64,000 nucleotides of DNA from Metabacillus litoralis (GTDB lineage: Bacteria > Bacillota > Bacilli > Bacillales > Bacillaceae), in the NCBI RefSeq assembly GCF_003667825.1, contig NZ_CP033043.1, positions 3,846,001-3,910,000 on the forward strand, given 5' to 3'. A program made the position numbers and the translations under genes. This document shows positions 32,937 to 43,049 of this stretch, one piece after another; the first letter of the stretch is position 1; each line of letters starts with the position of its first letter. Under the pieces are notes generated by a model. It was not told where the DNA came from. It saw nothing but the letters and a program-made list of their open reading frames with translations, and ran no database searches.

Positions 32937-34140
32937 TGTCCCGATTTTTGCTTTATCGGGACATATTTTTGCTTGGCACATTGGTTTTTGTCTCGATTTC
33001 TGCTTTATCGGGACTCATTTTTCCTTGGCACACTGTTTTTGTCTCGATTCTTGCTTTATCGGGACTCATTTTTCCTTGGCATACTGGTTTTTGTCCCAAT
33101 TCTCGCACTATCGGGACTCATTTTCCCTTGGCACATCAGTTTTTGTCCCGATTCCTGCTTTATCGGGACTCATTTTCCCTTGGCACACCAGTTTTTGTCC
33201 CGATTCCTGCTTTATCGGGACTCATTTTTCCTTGGCATACTGGTTTTTGTCCCAATTCTCGCTTTATCGGGACTCATTTTCCCTTGGCACATCAGTTTTT
33301 GTCCCGATTCCCGCACTATCGGGACTCATTTTTGCCTAGCACACCAGTTTCTGTCCCGATTCTCGCCTTATAGGGACTCATTTTTGCCTAGCACACCAGT
33401 TTTTGTCCCGATTCCCGCACTATCGGGACTCATTTTTGCTTGCCACACCTGTTTCTGTCCCGATTCCCGCTTTATCGGGACTCATTTTTGCCTAGCACAC
33501 CAGTTTTTGTCCCGATTCCCGCACTATCGGGACTCATTTTCCCTTGGCACACCTGTTTCTGTCCCGATTCTCGCACTATCGGGACTCATTTTCCCTTGGC
33601 ACACCTGTTTCTGTCCCGATTCTCGCACTATCGGGACTCATTTTCCCTTGGCACACCTGTTTTTGTCCCGATTCCTGTTTTATCGGGACTCATTTTTGCT
33701 TGCCACACCAGTTTTTGTCCCGATTCCTGCTTTATCGGGACTCATTTTTGCTAAGCACTCTGGTTTTTGTCCCGATTCCCGCTTTATCGGGACTTATTTT
33801 TGCCTAGCACACCAGTTTCTGTCCCAATTCCCTTACTATCGGGACTCATTTCCCCTTGGCACACCAGTTTCTGTCCCGATTCCCGCACTATCGGGACTCA
33901 TCTTCCCTTGGCACACAAGTTTCTGTCCCGACTCTCGCACTATCGGGACTCATTTCCCCTTGGCACACCTGTTTCTGTCCCGATTCTCGCACTATCGGGA
34001 CTCATTTCCCCTTGGCACACCTGTTTCTGTCCCGATTCTCGCACTATCGGGACTCATTTCCCCTTGGCACACCTGTTTCTGTCCCGATTTTCGCACTATC
34101 GGGACTCATTTTTGCATAGCACACAAGTTTTCATCCCGCC
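32937..34140. repeat. 52-bp hairpin array D (GTCCCGAT arm family), 24 units
   Basis: The largest array. TGTCCCGAT arms start at 32937, 32989, 33040 and then exactly every 52 bp to 34132. Of 23 intervals, 22 are 52 and one is 51. Unit: arm GTCCCGAT, 9-nt spacer (TCCTGCTTT, TCCCGCACT, TCTCGCACT variants), arm ATCGGGACT, 25-nt loop such as CATTTTCCCTTGGCACACC. Loop and spacer variants occur in runs, as expected from block duplication. It fills the gap between ywlG and glyA. A 488-codon open frame here is spurious: it repeats only every 156 bp. Confidence 0.96.
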
Positions 34141-34221
34141 TCCCGCTTATCCAGTCACAATCTATGAGTCAGCATCCTACTCCCCCTTCAGAACAATCCC
34201 TAACAGTATACCGCGACCTCC

Positions 34222-34254
34222 AAAAAGAAAAAGAACCAACCAAAGTTAGTTCCT
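34222..34254 (-). terminator. Terminator after ywlG
   Basis: GAACCAAC (34233-34240) pairs with GTTAGTTC (34245-34252), with a T/C run following on the - strand. Confidence 0.65.
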
Positions 34255-34257
34255 TTT

Positions 34258-34830
34258 CTATCGACAAGATTGATTTTCTGTTGTGCTTTCATAAACGGCT
34301 CGTGCGCCGCCGATTAGTTTTGGACGAGTTTTGGCCATTGTGACATGGGCAGAGCCGATTTCCGTTATTTTGCTACGGAGTGGGACGGCAACATGTTTTA
34401 AGTGCATTCCGATAAAGGTGTCACCAATGTCGACTCCCGCATCTGCTTTGATAAATTCCACCACAATCGGGTTTTGCATGTGCTGGTATGCATAGGTGGC
34501 CATTGCACCACCTGCTTTTCTCACAGGAACAACCGTTACCTCTTCAAATCCCTTTGCTCGTGCCACCTCTTTTTCTACAACAAGCGCACGGTTTAGGTGC
34601 TCACAGCATTGAAAGGCTAGGTGCACACCTGTTGTTTGGTGCAGAGTATGGAAGGTTTCATAAATCATTTCGGCTACTTCTTCTGTACCGGCCGTACCGA
34701 TTTTTTCACCGATTACTTCACTAGTGCTACAGCCTACCACAAGGAGATCCCCTGCATTAAGCTCGGCTTGATTTGATAAGTCATTTAATAACTCAGATAA
34801 ATCTTGCTTCCATTTTTGGAGATTTGTCAT
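34258..34830 (-). CDS. ywlG: YwlG family protein (TIGR01440)
   Basis: 190-residue cytosolic protein of unknown function. It is strongly conserved in Firmicutes: [37 protein letters not shown] and [20 protein letters not shown] stretches are present. Its place between glyA and rpiB matches B. subtilis. It starts 17 bp after the rpiB stop. Confidence 0.9.
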   Translation of the reverse strand: MTNLQKWKQDLSELLNDLSNQAELNAGDLLVVGCSTSEVIGEKIGTAGTEEVAEMIYETFHTLHQTTGVHLAFQCCEHLNRALVVEKEVARAKGFEEVTVVPVRKAGGAMATYAYQHMQNPIVVEFIKADAGVDIGDTFIGMHLKHVAVPLRSKITEIGSAHVTMAKTRPKLIGGARAVYESTTENQSCR

Positions 34831-34847
34831 GAATTTACGACTTCCTT

Positions 34848-35294
34848 TTAGTTTTGATTCTCTTCGTATTGAGTGATCTTGCCTACACGTGTTGCGTGAC
34901 GCCCACCTTGGTAGTCCGTTGTTAGCCAGATTTTAGCTATATCTCTTGCTAGGCCAGGACCGATTACGCGCTCACCCATTGCGAGCATGTTTGTATCATT
35001 GTGCTCACGAGTTGCTTGAGCACTGAATGTATCATGAACAAGTGCACAGCGGATGCCTTTTACTTTGTTGGCAGCGATGCTCATGCCAATGCCAGTTCCA
35101 CAGATTAAGATGCCACGATCGAATTCACCGTTTGCTACTTTTTCTGCTACAGGTAGAGCGTAATCAGGATAATCAACGGATGTTTCACATTCACACCCCA
35201 TATCCTCAAATTCGATATTTAATTCTTCAAGTAATCCAATGATTTCTTTTCTAATATTGATTCCACCGTGATCTGATGCAATTGCTACTCTCAT
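34848..35294 (-). CDS. rpiB: Ribose-5-phosphate isomerase B
   Basis: Interconverts ribose 5-phosphate and ribulose 5-phosphate (pentose phosphate pathway). 148 residues. Phosphate-binding start [16 protein letters not shown], and the catalytic Cys lies in [16 protein letters not shown]. Corresponds to ywlF in B. subtilis. AGGAGG-type site (GGAGGGC) before the ATG. It lies between ywlG and a chemoreceptor gene inserted before ywlE. Confidence 0.94.
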   Translation of the reverse strand: MRVAIASDHGGINIRKEIIGLLEELNIEFEDMGCECETSVDYPDYALPVAEKVANGEFDRGILICGTGIGMSIAANKVKGIRCALVHDTFSAQATREHNDTNMLAMGERVIGPGLARDIAKIWLTTDYQGGRHATRVGKITQYEENQN

Positions 35295-35340
35295 CGTGCC
35301 CTCCTATGGTTACGTATTTCTTCCATTTTTATTCTATCTC

Positions 35341-36627
35341 TTAAATAATAAAACGATCAATTGTTTTCCTTAATTCTTCTGAACTTTCTGCTAGTTTCTT
35401 TCCTAAATCGTTCATGTGATTAATTTGTTCGGACTGCTCTTTAATGGACGATGCGACTTCATGCGCACCTGCTGATGTTTCCTGGGCAATAGCGGCCACT
35501 TCCTCAGATTGCGCACCTGTTTTGTGTAATGAATCCATTTGTTGATGAATGAGCTCACTAATTTGCTTAACTGCAGTTGCCACATCTAAGATAGCTTGAC
35601 TTGATTCACTTAGGATTTCAGCCGATACTTGTCCATTTTTTGCTTGGTTTCTAGCCGTTTCAACTTGTTCCCCAATTTGCCCAACAACATTTTGAACTTC
35701 TTGTTGAATGTTTTGTATTAGACCTGTTATTCCTTGAACGGCTTTTGCACTTTCATCAGCCAGTTTACGAACCTCATCAGCAACAACAGCAAAGCCTTTA
35801 CCATGCTCACCTGCTCTAGCAGCTTCAATTGATGCATTTAGTGCGAGTAAATTTGTTTGGTTTGCAATCTCCCCAACAAGTGATACGATCGATGATACTT
35901 CATTTGCGTGTTCTTCTAAACGACGCACAGCTGTCATGGATTTTTCATTTTCTTCTGCTAGTGTGTGAATTCCACCGATTAGTGATGTATAAACTTCTTT
36001 CGTTTCATTTAATGAGGACACCATTTCATTCGATAGCTTCTCTGATGTTGTTGCTTTCTCTTCTACCTGTGTAGCAAATTCAATAATATCTTCAACAGCT
36101 GTAGCAGTTTCCTGAATAGCCGTTGCCGATTGGTCTGCACCACGTGCAATTTCTTGAACAGTGACTAATATTTCATCCGCCTGATTTGAGGCGCTACTAG
36201 ATGCCGTTGCCATTTGGCTAACTTGTTCATTAGTTGAGTGAAAGTTTGACTCAATGCTTTGAACCATAGTTCTCATGTTGTGCAGCATTTCGTTAAAGGC
36301 TACACTTAGTGCTCGAATTTCATCATCACTAGTTGAAACAGGAACATCTTCATTTATATCTCCTTGTGCCGCTTTGTATGCAGCAACTTCAAGCTTTTGT
36401 AATGCTCTAGTCAAAAATCCTGATCCAAAGTAAGCTAAGACCCCTGACCAGAAGATTCCCATTACTAATGTAATAAGTGTAAAGATTCCTGGTGACACAA
36501 GGTGATCCACATATTCAACTAAAAATGAGATAAAGATCGCACTTGTTGAATACGTAATAATCGCAAGTACGGTTGTAAAAATGACCAGCTTTAATCTTAA
36601 GCTAAACTTATACTTTTTCTGTTCCAT
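35341..36627 (-). CDS. Methyl-accepting chemotaxis protein without a large sensor domain
   Basis: 428 residues. Two transmembrane helices (about 13-35 and 44-66) separated by only a short outside loop, a HAMP domain (about 67-120), then a long coiled-coil signalling domain with the conserved tip [38 protein letters not shown]. Without an extracellular ligand domain it probably senses a membrane or cytosolic signal. It lies between rpiB and ywlE, which are adjacent in B. subtilis. Confidence 0.92.
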   Translation of the reverse strand: MEQKKYKFSLRLKLVIFTTVLAIITYSTSAIFISFLVEYVDHLVSPGIFTLITLVMGIFWSGVLAYFGSGFLTRALQKLEVAAYKAAQGDINEDVPVSTSDDEIRALSVAFNEMLHNMRTMVQSIESNFHSTNEQVSQMATASSSASNQADEILVTVQEIARGADQSATAIQETATAVEDIIEFATQVEEKATTSEKLSNEMVSSLNETKEVYTSLIGGIHTLAEENEKSMTAVRRLEEHANEVSSIVSLVGEIANQTNLLALNASIEAARAGEHGKGFAVVADEVRKLADESAKAVQGITGLIQNIQQEVQNVVGQIGEQVETARNQAKNGQVSAEILSESSQAILDVATAVKQISELIHQQMDSLHKTGAQSEEVAAIAQETSAGAHEVASSIKEQSEQINHMNDLGKKLAESSEELRKTIDRFII

Positions 36628-36651
36628 GATGGTTTCTCCTCTGCATGTGGA

Positions 36652-37101
36652 TCATTTGTTAAGCTTATCTACTAATTTTGAAATAAGTTCTTCGAGGTCC
36701 GATAAGGTTTGACGATACATTGGGAGCGGTCCCCCGAATGGATCTGAAATATCTCGTTTTTCTCCATCCTGATCTGAAACATATTCTGAAAGTGTAAATG
36801 TTTTACGCCCTGCATAAGGATGTTGATCAATGACCGATTGTTTATGTTGATTTGTCATCGTTAAAATAATCGTCGCCCATTCAACTAGGTCTTTTGTCAA
36901 ACTTGAGGATTGATGTTCACATGTAATCCCTTTTTCCTTTAAGGCCTCAATTGCGTTTGGAGATGCTGTACTGCCATCAAAAGCAAAAACTCCTGCAGAT
37001 TTTACGCTAATGTTATCTGAGTTTTTTAAGTGATTTAAAAGAGCCTCAGCCATCGGGCTTCTGCATGTATTCCCCGTACAAACAAATAGTACATTTGTCA
37101 T
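36652..37101 (-). CDS. ywlE: Protein arginine phosphatase YwlE
   Basis: Low-molecular-weight phosphatase fold, 149 residues. The P-loop is VCTGNTCRSPMAE, with nucleophile C8 and R14. The Thr of GNTCR is the residue linked to phospho-arginine specificity in B. subtilis YwlE, which opposes the arginine kinase McsB. The general acid Asp lies in DISDPFGG. Start ATG 37101 has GGAG 8 nt upstream. Confidence 0.9.
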   Translation of the reverse strand: MTNVLFVCTGNTCRSPMAEALLNHLKNSDNISVKSAGVFAFDGSTASPNAIEALKEKGITCEHQSSSLTKDLVEWATIILTMTNQHKQSVIDQHPYAGRKTFTLSEYVSDQDGEKRDISDPFGGPLPMYRQTLSDLEELISKLVDKLNK

Positions 37102-37205
37102 ATAAAACACTCCTTTCTTTTATTATAATAAAAAAATGGAGCTGAAAGTAGTCGTGAGTGTTAATAATTCGACAAATGTGTGATGGGATTTTCATATTCT
37201 TTAAA

Positions 37206-37237
37206 TAAAAAAGTGTAGAACAAAGGTCTACACTTTT
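37206..37237 (-). terminator. Terminator after the YcgQ-like gene
   Basis: AAAAGTGTAGA (37209-37219) pairs perfectly with TCTACACTTTT (37227-37237), with A/T flanks. It lies 6 bp beyond the stop. Confidence 0.88.
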
Positions 37238-37242
37238 ACATG

Positions 37243-38106
37243 TTAATAAATATAGATATATGGATCAGAAGGTGCTTCAACTTTTTCTAACGAGCTAATT
37301 CCGATAGATGGGATTGTTACTCCATTTCGGTCAGCTTTTTCAATGACTCCTGTCACCTTAACCCATTCATCATTTTTCAAATTCTTTACTTCATCACCAG
37401 TTGCGAGAGTTCCCATTACTTGAAGATCTGCCACACAGCAGGATACGGTGAATCTGGAAACTGCCATTTGGTCTTGAGTAAAATCAGGCTCACGGTATAC
37501 AAAGCCGGTTAGTTCAATTTCTTTACCGACAAACTCATCTAGATGCGTTTCAAGATATCCAGATATTTTTTGATACTCTACATCTGTGACAACTATTTTC
37601 TCACTATTTAAAAGTCCCTCGATGTAAAGATCATCAACACTTTTTGGCTGAGTATCATCTGCTGCAGTGCTTTCGCCAGTTGATTTCTCTTGTGTGTTAG
37701 TGTTTTGATTTTCTTCCGCTGCTACAGAAGACGTCCCTAGGTTAATACCTCTTTTCGCTACGATCGAGCTGTCCAAAATAACTTCCGGAAACATAAATCC
37801 AGTTAAGATCGGAAACAAAAAGATTGAATAGATGAGTAGAGACTTGATTGGTGAGCTTTTCGCAGCGTGATCTAGTCCACAATCACAAAAAAGCTCCATA
37901 TCTTTTTTAGAATCACTACGAAAAATTTGAATGGTTCCAAGTATTAAGAATGTACCGGTAGCAAAGTAAATAAACGGCAGCATTTTTGGTGCAATAAAGT
38001 TAGTAATATCTCCTGAAATGATTAGTTTAAACAATAACATCGTAAAGCCGACTAAGATAATTCCGCGAATAAACTTTTGAAACCCTAAGTGATCTGACTG
38101 CTCCAT
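37243..38106 (-). CDS. YcgQ-like membrane protein (TIGR03943 family)
   Basis: 287 residues. About four helices in the first 110 residues, then an extracytoplasmic domain containing FTVSCCVADLQVMG and TGFVYREPDF, characteristic of the DUF1980/TIGR03943 permease-associated family. A metal-binding-like stretch FCDCGLDH lies near residue 75. It is encoded 14 bp after the YcgR-like permease, and the two probably form one transporter of unknown substrate. Confidence 0.85.
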   Translation of the reverse strand: MEQSDHLGFQKFIRGIILVGFTMLLFKLIISGDITNFIAPKMLPFIYFATGTFLILGTIQIFRSDSKKDMELFCDCGLDHAAKSSPIKSLLIYSIFLFPILTGFMFPEVILDSSIVAKRGINLGTSSVAAEENQNTNTQEKSTGESTAADDTQPKSVDDLYIEGLLNSEKIVVTDVEYQKISGYLETHLDEFVGKEIELTGFVYREPDFTQDQMAVSRFTVSCCVADLQVMGTLATGDEVKNLKNDEWVKVTGVIEKADRNGVTIPSIGISSLEKVEAPSDPYIYIY

Positions 38107-38120
38107 CTAGATTCCTCCTA

Positions 38121-39137
38121 TTAAAATAGTATTGCTTGATAGATAAGAACACCTACGTATACAACAACTGTCACAACTACGATAAATACAAGGACAAATT
38201 TTGCTTTAAAATACGCAAATAGCATGACGGTATTTTTTAAATCCAGCATTGGTCCATAAACCAGGAATGCTAAAAGGGCACCTGGTGCAAACGCACTTCC
38301 AAATGAAGCCGCAACAAATGCATCCGCTTCTGAGCAAAGTGATAAAAGAAATGCAAAAGCCATCATGACAATTGGTGAAGAAAATTCATTTGAGCCTAAA
38401 CTTACAAGAATGCTTCGATCTAAGAATGTCTGGAATACGCTAGCAATTAGAGCACCAATAATTAAATATTTACCCATATCGAAAAATTCATCACTTGCAT
38501 GGTAAATCGTTGCTTTTAATCGATTTACTTTCACAGGTGTTTCTAATGGGTCAGCTCCTCTTCCAATTAACTCTTCAGATGTTACTTTAAATTGATTAGT
38601 TTGTTTAAATAGAGCATATAAAATTAACCCGATGACCATTGATAATAAAAACGCCAAAGCCATCCGCCCAATTAAGATATCCGTATTGTTTCGAAAAGCA
38701 AAGTAAGTGGAAGCAGCAACAACAGGATTTAGAATCGGAGCACAAGCTAAAAAGACGAACGCAACATGCAATGGCATCCCTTTTTTAATAAGTCTTCTCA
38801 CAACAGGGACAATTGCACATTCACAGACTGGAAAGATTGCTCCTAGTAATGCCGCCGGCAAAACAGCAACGATCATATTCTTTGGGATATACTTTTGAAC
38901 AGTTTCTTCTGAGACAAAGACTTGAATGAGAGATGAAACAAAAACACCTAACAATATAAATGGTATTGCCTCGATCACAATACTTAAAAAGATTGTATTT
39001 AAGTTTAATAGATTTTGAGGAATGGTAAATTGCCTTTGTAACGTTTCGTAATCCCAAAAGAGAAAGAAATAGATAAACACGGCAACTAAAGCTAATCCGA
39101 TTATCTCTTTTGACTGATTTAATAGTGATGTTTTCAT
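38121..39137 (-). CDS. YcgR-like permease (DUF318)
   Basis: 338 residues with 8 or more helices. The DUF318 core is visible twice: FPVCECAIVPVVRRLIKKGMPLHVAFVFLACAPILNPVV and SLCSEADAFVAASFGSAFAPGALLAFLVYGPMLDLKN. The cysteine in each half (CEC, CSE) is typical. Transport role is inferred from family. It is divergent from the G3E GTPase gene, a pairing that suggests metal trafficking. Confidence 0.88.
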   Translation of the reverse strand: MKTSLLNQSKEIIGLALVAVFIYFFLFWDYETLQRQFTIPQNLLNLNTIFLSIVIEAIPFILLGVFVSSLIQVFVSEETVQKYIPKNMIVAVLPAALLGAIFPVCECAIVPVVRRLIKKGMPLHVAFVFLACAPILNPVVAASTYFAFRNNTDILIGRMALAFLLSMVIGLILYALFKQTNQFKVTSEELIGRGADPLETPVKVNRLKATIYHASDEFFDMGKYLIIGALIASVFQTFLDRSILVSLGSNEFSSPIVMMAFAFLLSLCSEADAFVAASFGSAFAPGALLAFLVYGPMLDLKNTVMLFAYFKAKFVLVFIVVVTVVVYVGVLIYQAILF

Positions 39138-39367
39138 TCTAAAACCCCTTCGTTTTCTTGTTTTTCATCCAACTAGATCCAGGTATTTTTTTATCTTTTT
39201 CTGCATATGTCTTTATGATAGAGTTCAAATGTTAAGGAATCTTTTACATAATTTGTAGATTTCGTAAAGTTTTTGTAAATTTCTGCTATAACGTTGTCGA
39301 AGATACTAGAATAAAATATGATGATAGAAATAGAATCGTTATGTTTCCTACTAAATGGAGGGATTTG

Positions 39368-40336
39368 ATGAACAAACCTGTTGAAGTCTATATACTAAGC
39401 GGTTTTTTAGGAAGCGGGAAAACTACTGTTCTGAAGAGAATTGTAGATGAATGTAAAAAACGTGACCAAAAGCTCGGCATTATTTTAAATGAGCTTGGCG
39501 ATACAAATGTAGAAAATCATCTTTTTGAAAATGAAAAAATGTACGAGCTCCTTAACGGCTGTATTTGCTGCTCGATTCAGGATGACTTAAAGATGACCTT
39601 GAATCAATTTGTGGAAAATCCTGTTGATGTATTACTTATTGAAGGAACTGGTGTAGCAAATCCGAATGAAATTGTAGAGGCTTTGGCCACTCCGGAATTT
39701 ATTGATAGATTTTCTCTGCTTTCGATTATTAGTTTAGTTGATGCTAGCAATTACCTTGACTATCAAAGTATTTTTTCTAGTTCAAAGGAAATTCGTACGT
39801 TATTAAAGGAACAAATTACAAGTGCATCACTGATTATTTTAAATAAAACGGATCTTGTTTCAGAGAAAAAGCTGGAAAAAATCAATTCACAAATAAGCAA
39901 GCTGATCACCCATGATGTACCTGTTGTGAAATCTAGCTTTGGTGAGGTTTTAGCTGATGTGCTTCTTCAAACAAGAATTAGAACGTTGAACTTATCCCAA
40001 GAAGCTAAAACTTGTGGCTGTTCTTCTACCTGCGATCATGTAAATCATGCTGCAATTAAGGCGATTAAGCTTGAGGATTTACCTGTTGTGGAGAAAAAGG
40101 AATTCGAGAAGTGGCTGAAAGGGCTACCTAATGACGTGTTACGCGGGAAGGGAATCATTCAATTTAAAGGTGACTCTGCTCTATATTCGTTCCAATTTGC
40201 TTCAAAAAAGCTTGCAGTGGATAAAGTAGAGGGAACAACTAGCCAAAAGCCAATTATGATATTGATTGGGAATTCTTTAAACATTGAAGAAATCCGATTA
40301 TCGTACGAAAAAACATTTTTACAGCTATCCAAATAA
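39368..40336 (+). CDS. G3E GTPase / CobW-family metallochaperone (COG0523)
   Basis: 322 residues. Walker A is GFLGSGKTTVLKR, the COG0523 metal motif GCICCS (CxCC) follows, then SLVDASN and the NKTD guanine motif. A Cys/His cluster, CGCSSTCDHVNH, at about 217-228 could be a second metal site. A short CobW_C domain ends the protein. Such GTPases load zinc, cobalt or nickel onto targets. The metal here is unknown. Start ATG 39368 follows GGAGGG by 5 nt. Confidence 0.88.
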   Translation: MNKPVEVYILSGFLGSGKTTVLKRIVDECKKRDQKLGIILNELGDTNVENHLFENEKMYELLNGCICCSIQDDLKMTLNQFVENPVDVLLIEGTGVANPNEIVEALATPEFIDRFSLLSIISLVDASNYLDYQSIFSSSKEIRTLLKEQITSASLIILNKTDLVSEKKLEKINSQISKLITHDVPVVKSSFGEVLADVLLQTRIRTLNLSQEAKTCGCSSTCDHVNHAAIKAIKLEDLPVVEKKEFEKWLKGLPNDVLRGKGIIQFKGDSALYSFQFASKKLAVDKVEGTTSQKPIMILIGNSLNIEEIRLSYEKTFLQLSK

Positions 40337-40365
40337 AAACAAAGAGGTGCACTCACCTCTTTGTT
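40335..40365. terminator. Bidirectional terminator
   Basis: AACAAAGAGGTG pairs perfectly with CACCTCTTTGTT around a 4-nt loop. It overlaps the 3' end of the convergent esterase gene. Confidence 0.85.
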
Positions 40366-41122
40366 ACTTTATAAATTCAAGTAAAGTCGGCACCCTCTTT
40401 TTGAAATCCTCATAGTGATGACGACCTTTAGGTATAATATCAAATTTTATATTCGGCACTTTGTTATTCAGTAATTCATAAACCCTATTGTTTGATGCTA
40501 TAAATTCTTTATTTTTTCCTTCATCATTTGTCTCACTGTCACCACAATCCATATAAACGCCTTTTACACCAAACAAATTTGAATGTTGAATGTATGTTTC
40601 GATTTCTTCCTGATTTCGTAAAAAGGCTGAGGATAATGCAGCAACCTTGTGGAAAACCTGTGGATAACTACAAGCAGCATAAACCGATATTAACCCTCCT
40701 AGTGAAATACCTGCTATTGAGTTTTGATTGTTTAATGTGCGGTACTTTTTATCAATAAATGGCTTAAGTTCATTGATGATAAAATCAACATAGTCTTTCC
40801 CCTTACCACCTGGTAAATCAACCTGTCCAAAATGCTTCTTGCTATAATCACCAATTTCCCAAGGACAATATTCATTCATTCGCTCCTCAGGGTTTTGATC
40901 AACGGCCACCACGATCAACTCATATTCCTGTTCATTAAGATACTGTTCAAGCCCTAAAGATATGCCGCCAATCGCTTCATCATCACTAAACACATTTTGA
41001 CCGTCATGCATGTACAACACAGGATAACGTTTTTCTCCCTTATCATAATGCTTCGGTACATAGACTCGAATTGTTCGTTGTTGCTTAAGAGCTGTCATAT
41101 ATAGGGAGAAAATTTCAACCAT
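40364..41122 (-). CDS. Esterase of the alpha/beta hydrolase fold (enterochelin-esterase-like)
   Basis: 252 residues, no signal peptide, so cytosolic. Nucleophile elbow GISLGG (about 137-142) follows NSIA. The oxyanion-side motif YMHDGQNVF and the C-terminal His (KGRHHYEDF) complete the triad pattern of the Fes/DUF-esterase family. Family members cleave siderophore esters or other acyl esters. No siderophore genes are nearby, so the substrate is open. Confidence 0.85.
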   Translation of the reverse strand: MVEIFSLYMTALKQQRTIRVYVPKHYDKGEKRYPVLYMHDGQNVFSDDEAIGGISLGLEQYLNEQEYELIVVAVDQNPEERMNEYCPWEIGDYSKKHFGQVDLPGGKGKDYVDFIINELKPFIDKKYRTLNNQNSIAGISLGGLISVYAACSYPQVFHKVAALSSAFLRNQEEIETYIQHSNLFGVKGVYMDCGDSETNDEGKNKEFIASNNRVYELLNNKVPNIKFDIIPKGRHHYEDFKKRVPTLLEFIK

Positions 41123-41157
41123 GTTTGTTCACCATTCACTTTCATGTTTATGTATTT

Positions 41158-41194
41158 TAAAAAAGGCCCAAACCATAAATGATTTGAACCCTTG
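41158..41194 (-). terminator. Terminator after mntP
   Basis: Imperfect stem (GGGTTCAAATC with GATTTGGGCC-type pairing including G-U) followed by T6 on the - strand, just beyond the mntP stop. Confidence 0.6.
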
Positions 41195-41199
41195 AAAAC

Positions 41200-41760
41200 T
41201 TAAAAAGGAAACAAAAGCTTTAAACCGAACGCAAGCAGAATACTTCCACCTAGCGCTTCACTGTAGGCACCTAACCAATTTTGGACACGTTTTCCAACTA
41301 ATAAACCAATCCACGTTAACACCATGCTAACGACTCCGAACATCATTACTGTTAGAAATGTTTTTGCTCCGTAAATTCCTAAGCTTAAACCAACTGAAAA
41401 GCTATCTAAGCTCACACTTAAGGCAAAAACGATTAAACCAAAGCCTACTGGTGTAATGAGTGGCTCATCATCTTTTTTAAACGATGCAAAAATCATTTGA
41501 ATGCCTAATAAGATCAGTAGAGTACCGCCTAATAAAGTGGCAATCGTTCCAAACGTATCACTTAGAAGACGGCCAATTAACATACCGACAAGTGGCATCC
41601 ATATATGAAAAATGCCAATTGTGATTCCTATGTAAAAAATCTGCCGCATTCGCAGCTTAATTAAGCCCATGCCAAGGCCGACCGAAAATGCGTCCATACC
41701 TAGAGCTAGTGCCATAATAAATAAAGTAACAAGTTCTCCTAGAATTGATTCTATGTTCAT
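41200..41760 (-). CDS. mntP: Manganese efflux pump MntP (YwlD)
   Basis: 186-residue membrane protein with six helices in two inverted repeats. The acidic metal motifs are [12 protein letters not shown] in helix 1-2 and [12 protein letters not shown] in helix 4, as in MntP/YebN. It exports Mn2+. It sits next to ywlC as ywlD does in B. subtilis. I see no manganese riboswitch in the short upstream gap. Confidence 0.92.
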   Translation of the reverse strand: MNIESILGELVTLFIMALALGMDAFSVGLGMGLIKLRMRQIFYIGITIGIFHIWMPLVGMLIGRLLSDTFGTIATLLGGTLLILLGIQMIFASFKKDDEPLITPVGFGLIVFALSVSLDSFSVGLSLGIYGAKTFLTVMMFGVVSMVLTWIGLLVGKRVQNWLGAYSEALGGSILLAFGLKLLFPF

Positions 41761-41836
41761 TTTCCCCCTCCTCGGACACGCCTAATTAACCTTATGCGCA
41801 CCCGATTCTGATTAGAACATCGTATTAGGAGCTTGT

Positions 41837-42883
41837 TTATTCTTCTACAATAACTTGGTTTCCTGCTGCTTTTAAAAGCCTGTTCATAACAGCTTCACCG
41901 ACACCAGCCTGTGGAAAACTTTCACTTAAAATAAGATCAACATCCTCTTGATCAAATTTTCTTAACACATCATAAAGATTGGCTGCGACAGTTTGGAGGT
42001 TTTCCCGTGTTCCGCATGCTATGACCTTTGCAGCTAGAAGCTCACTTTTCCCTTCCTCTGTTGTTAACACGCCTACTTTTTTTCCGTCCTTTTCGTATTG
42101 GTTAATGAGAGTTTGTAAAAATGAACGGCTTCCATCAACCACAATAACAGGTGCGTTTGGAGCATAATGTGTATATTTCATGCCAGGAGACTTTGGTGCA
42201 TGGCCTTCTTCAAGTAATGCCTGGTCCACACCCACTTTTCCAACAACGGCTTCCAATTGCTCCTTCGTTACTCCACCAGGTCTTAGGATTGTTGGAATGG
42301 CTGCTGTACAATCCACAACCGTTGATTCAACACCAACCCCAGTTTGACCTCCATCTACAATTCCACTAATTCTTCCTTTAAGATCGTGGTATACATGTGT
42401 AGCTTGGGTTGGACTCGGCTTTCCGGATCGGTTTGCACTTGGTGCCGCGACTGGGACATCTGCTTCTTTTATTAACGCTAAGGCTATTGGATGATCTGGC
42501 ATTCTCACCCCAACAGTATTAAGACCCGCTGTAACGAAGTCAGATAGCTGCTCTCCCTTTTTATTCAAAACTAATGTTAACGGTCCCGGCCAAAATTCTT
42601 TGATTAATTGCTTTGCATAGTCAGGGATATCCTGTACAATATCGTTTAGCTTTTCTTGTGAAGCAATATGGACGATCAGGGGGTTATCACTTGGACGTCC
42701 CTTTGCTTCAAATATTTTACGGACCGCTTCATCAGAGCACGCATTTGCCCCAAGTCCATAAACAGTCTCGGTAGGAAAGGCAACAACCTCGTTTTCTTTC
42801 AACATTTTTGCTGCCTGTGCAATTTGTGGATAACTAGTGGATAAGTCTGTTAAGTCATCCACAGTCCAAAGATTTGTGTTCAT
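41837..42883 (-). CDS. ywlC: Threonylcarbamoyl-AMP synthase (Sua5/YwlC)
   Basis: Makes threonylcarbamoyl-AMP for the t6A modification at position 37 of ANN-decoding tRNAs. 348 residues: YrdC domain (about 15-210) with FPTETVYGLGANA, KGRPSDNPLIVHI and APSANRSGKPSPT, then a linker and the C-terminal Sua5 domain (about 240-345). Two-domain length matches Sua5. AGGGAG lies before the ATG. Confidence 0.93.
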   Translation of the reverse strand: MNTNLWTVDDLTDLSTSYPQIAQAAKMLKENEVVAFPTETVYGLGANACSDEAVRKIFEAKGRPSDNPLIVHIASQEKLNDIVQDIPDYAKQLIKEFWPGPLTLVLNKKGEQLSDFVTAGLNTVGVRMPDHPIALALIKEADVPVAAPSANRSGKPSPTQATHVYHDLKGRISGIVDGGQTGVGVESTVVDCTAAIPTILRPGGVTKEQLEAVVGKVGVDQALLEEGHAPKSPGMKYTHYAPNAPVIVVDGSRSFLQTLINQYEKDGKKVGVLTTEEGKSELLAAKVIACGTRENLQTVAANLYDVLRKFDQEDVDLILSESFPQAGVGEAVMNRLLKAAGNQVIVEE

Positions 42884-42982
42884 TTTTTATTAACTCCCTT
42901 AATATCCGTACTTTCACCTACATATCTTGCCTAAATGTAGAGATTTAACTCTAGAAAGTATAAAAGAAGACTCACAATAAAA

Positions 42983-43014
42983 CAAGCCTTATCCACAAAT
43001 TGTGGATAAGGCTG
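42983..43014. terminator. Terminator hairpin after the GNAT gene
   Basis: A perfect 14-bp stem, AGCCTTATCCACAA with TTGTGGATAAGGCT, around one base, with A/T flanks. Lies 36 bp beyond the - strand acetyltransferase stop. The arms contain TTATCCACA, a DnaA-box-like 9-mer in inverted orientation, probably by chance. Confidence 0.75.
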
Positions 43015-43049
43015 TTATAATTGTGAATAACTATGTGGATATTGGAAAA

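Noticed and set aside
32877..34343. A 488-codon open reading frame (and several 87-160-codon frames) across array D
   Set aside because: The 52-bp pitch cycles all three frames, the peptide repeats only every 52 residues (156 bp), there is no ribosome binding site, and it runs into ywlG antisense.
39138..39367. Zur box between the YcgR-like gene and the G3E GTPase gene
   Set aside because: Only half-site-like AATCGTTAT is present; no 7-1-7 palindrome.
41761..41836. Manganese (yybP-ykoY) riboswitch before mntP
   Set aside because: The upstream gap is too short and lacks the conserved loops.
42985..43013. Paired DnaA boxes (TTATCCACA inverted)
   Set aside because: They form the stem of a terminator-like hairpin right behind a gene; no cluster of boxes or AT-rich unwinding region, so not an origin.
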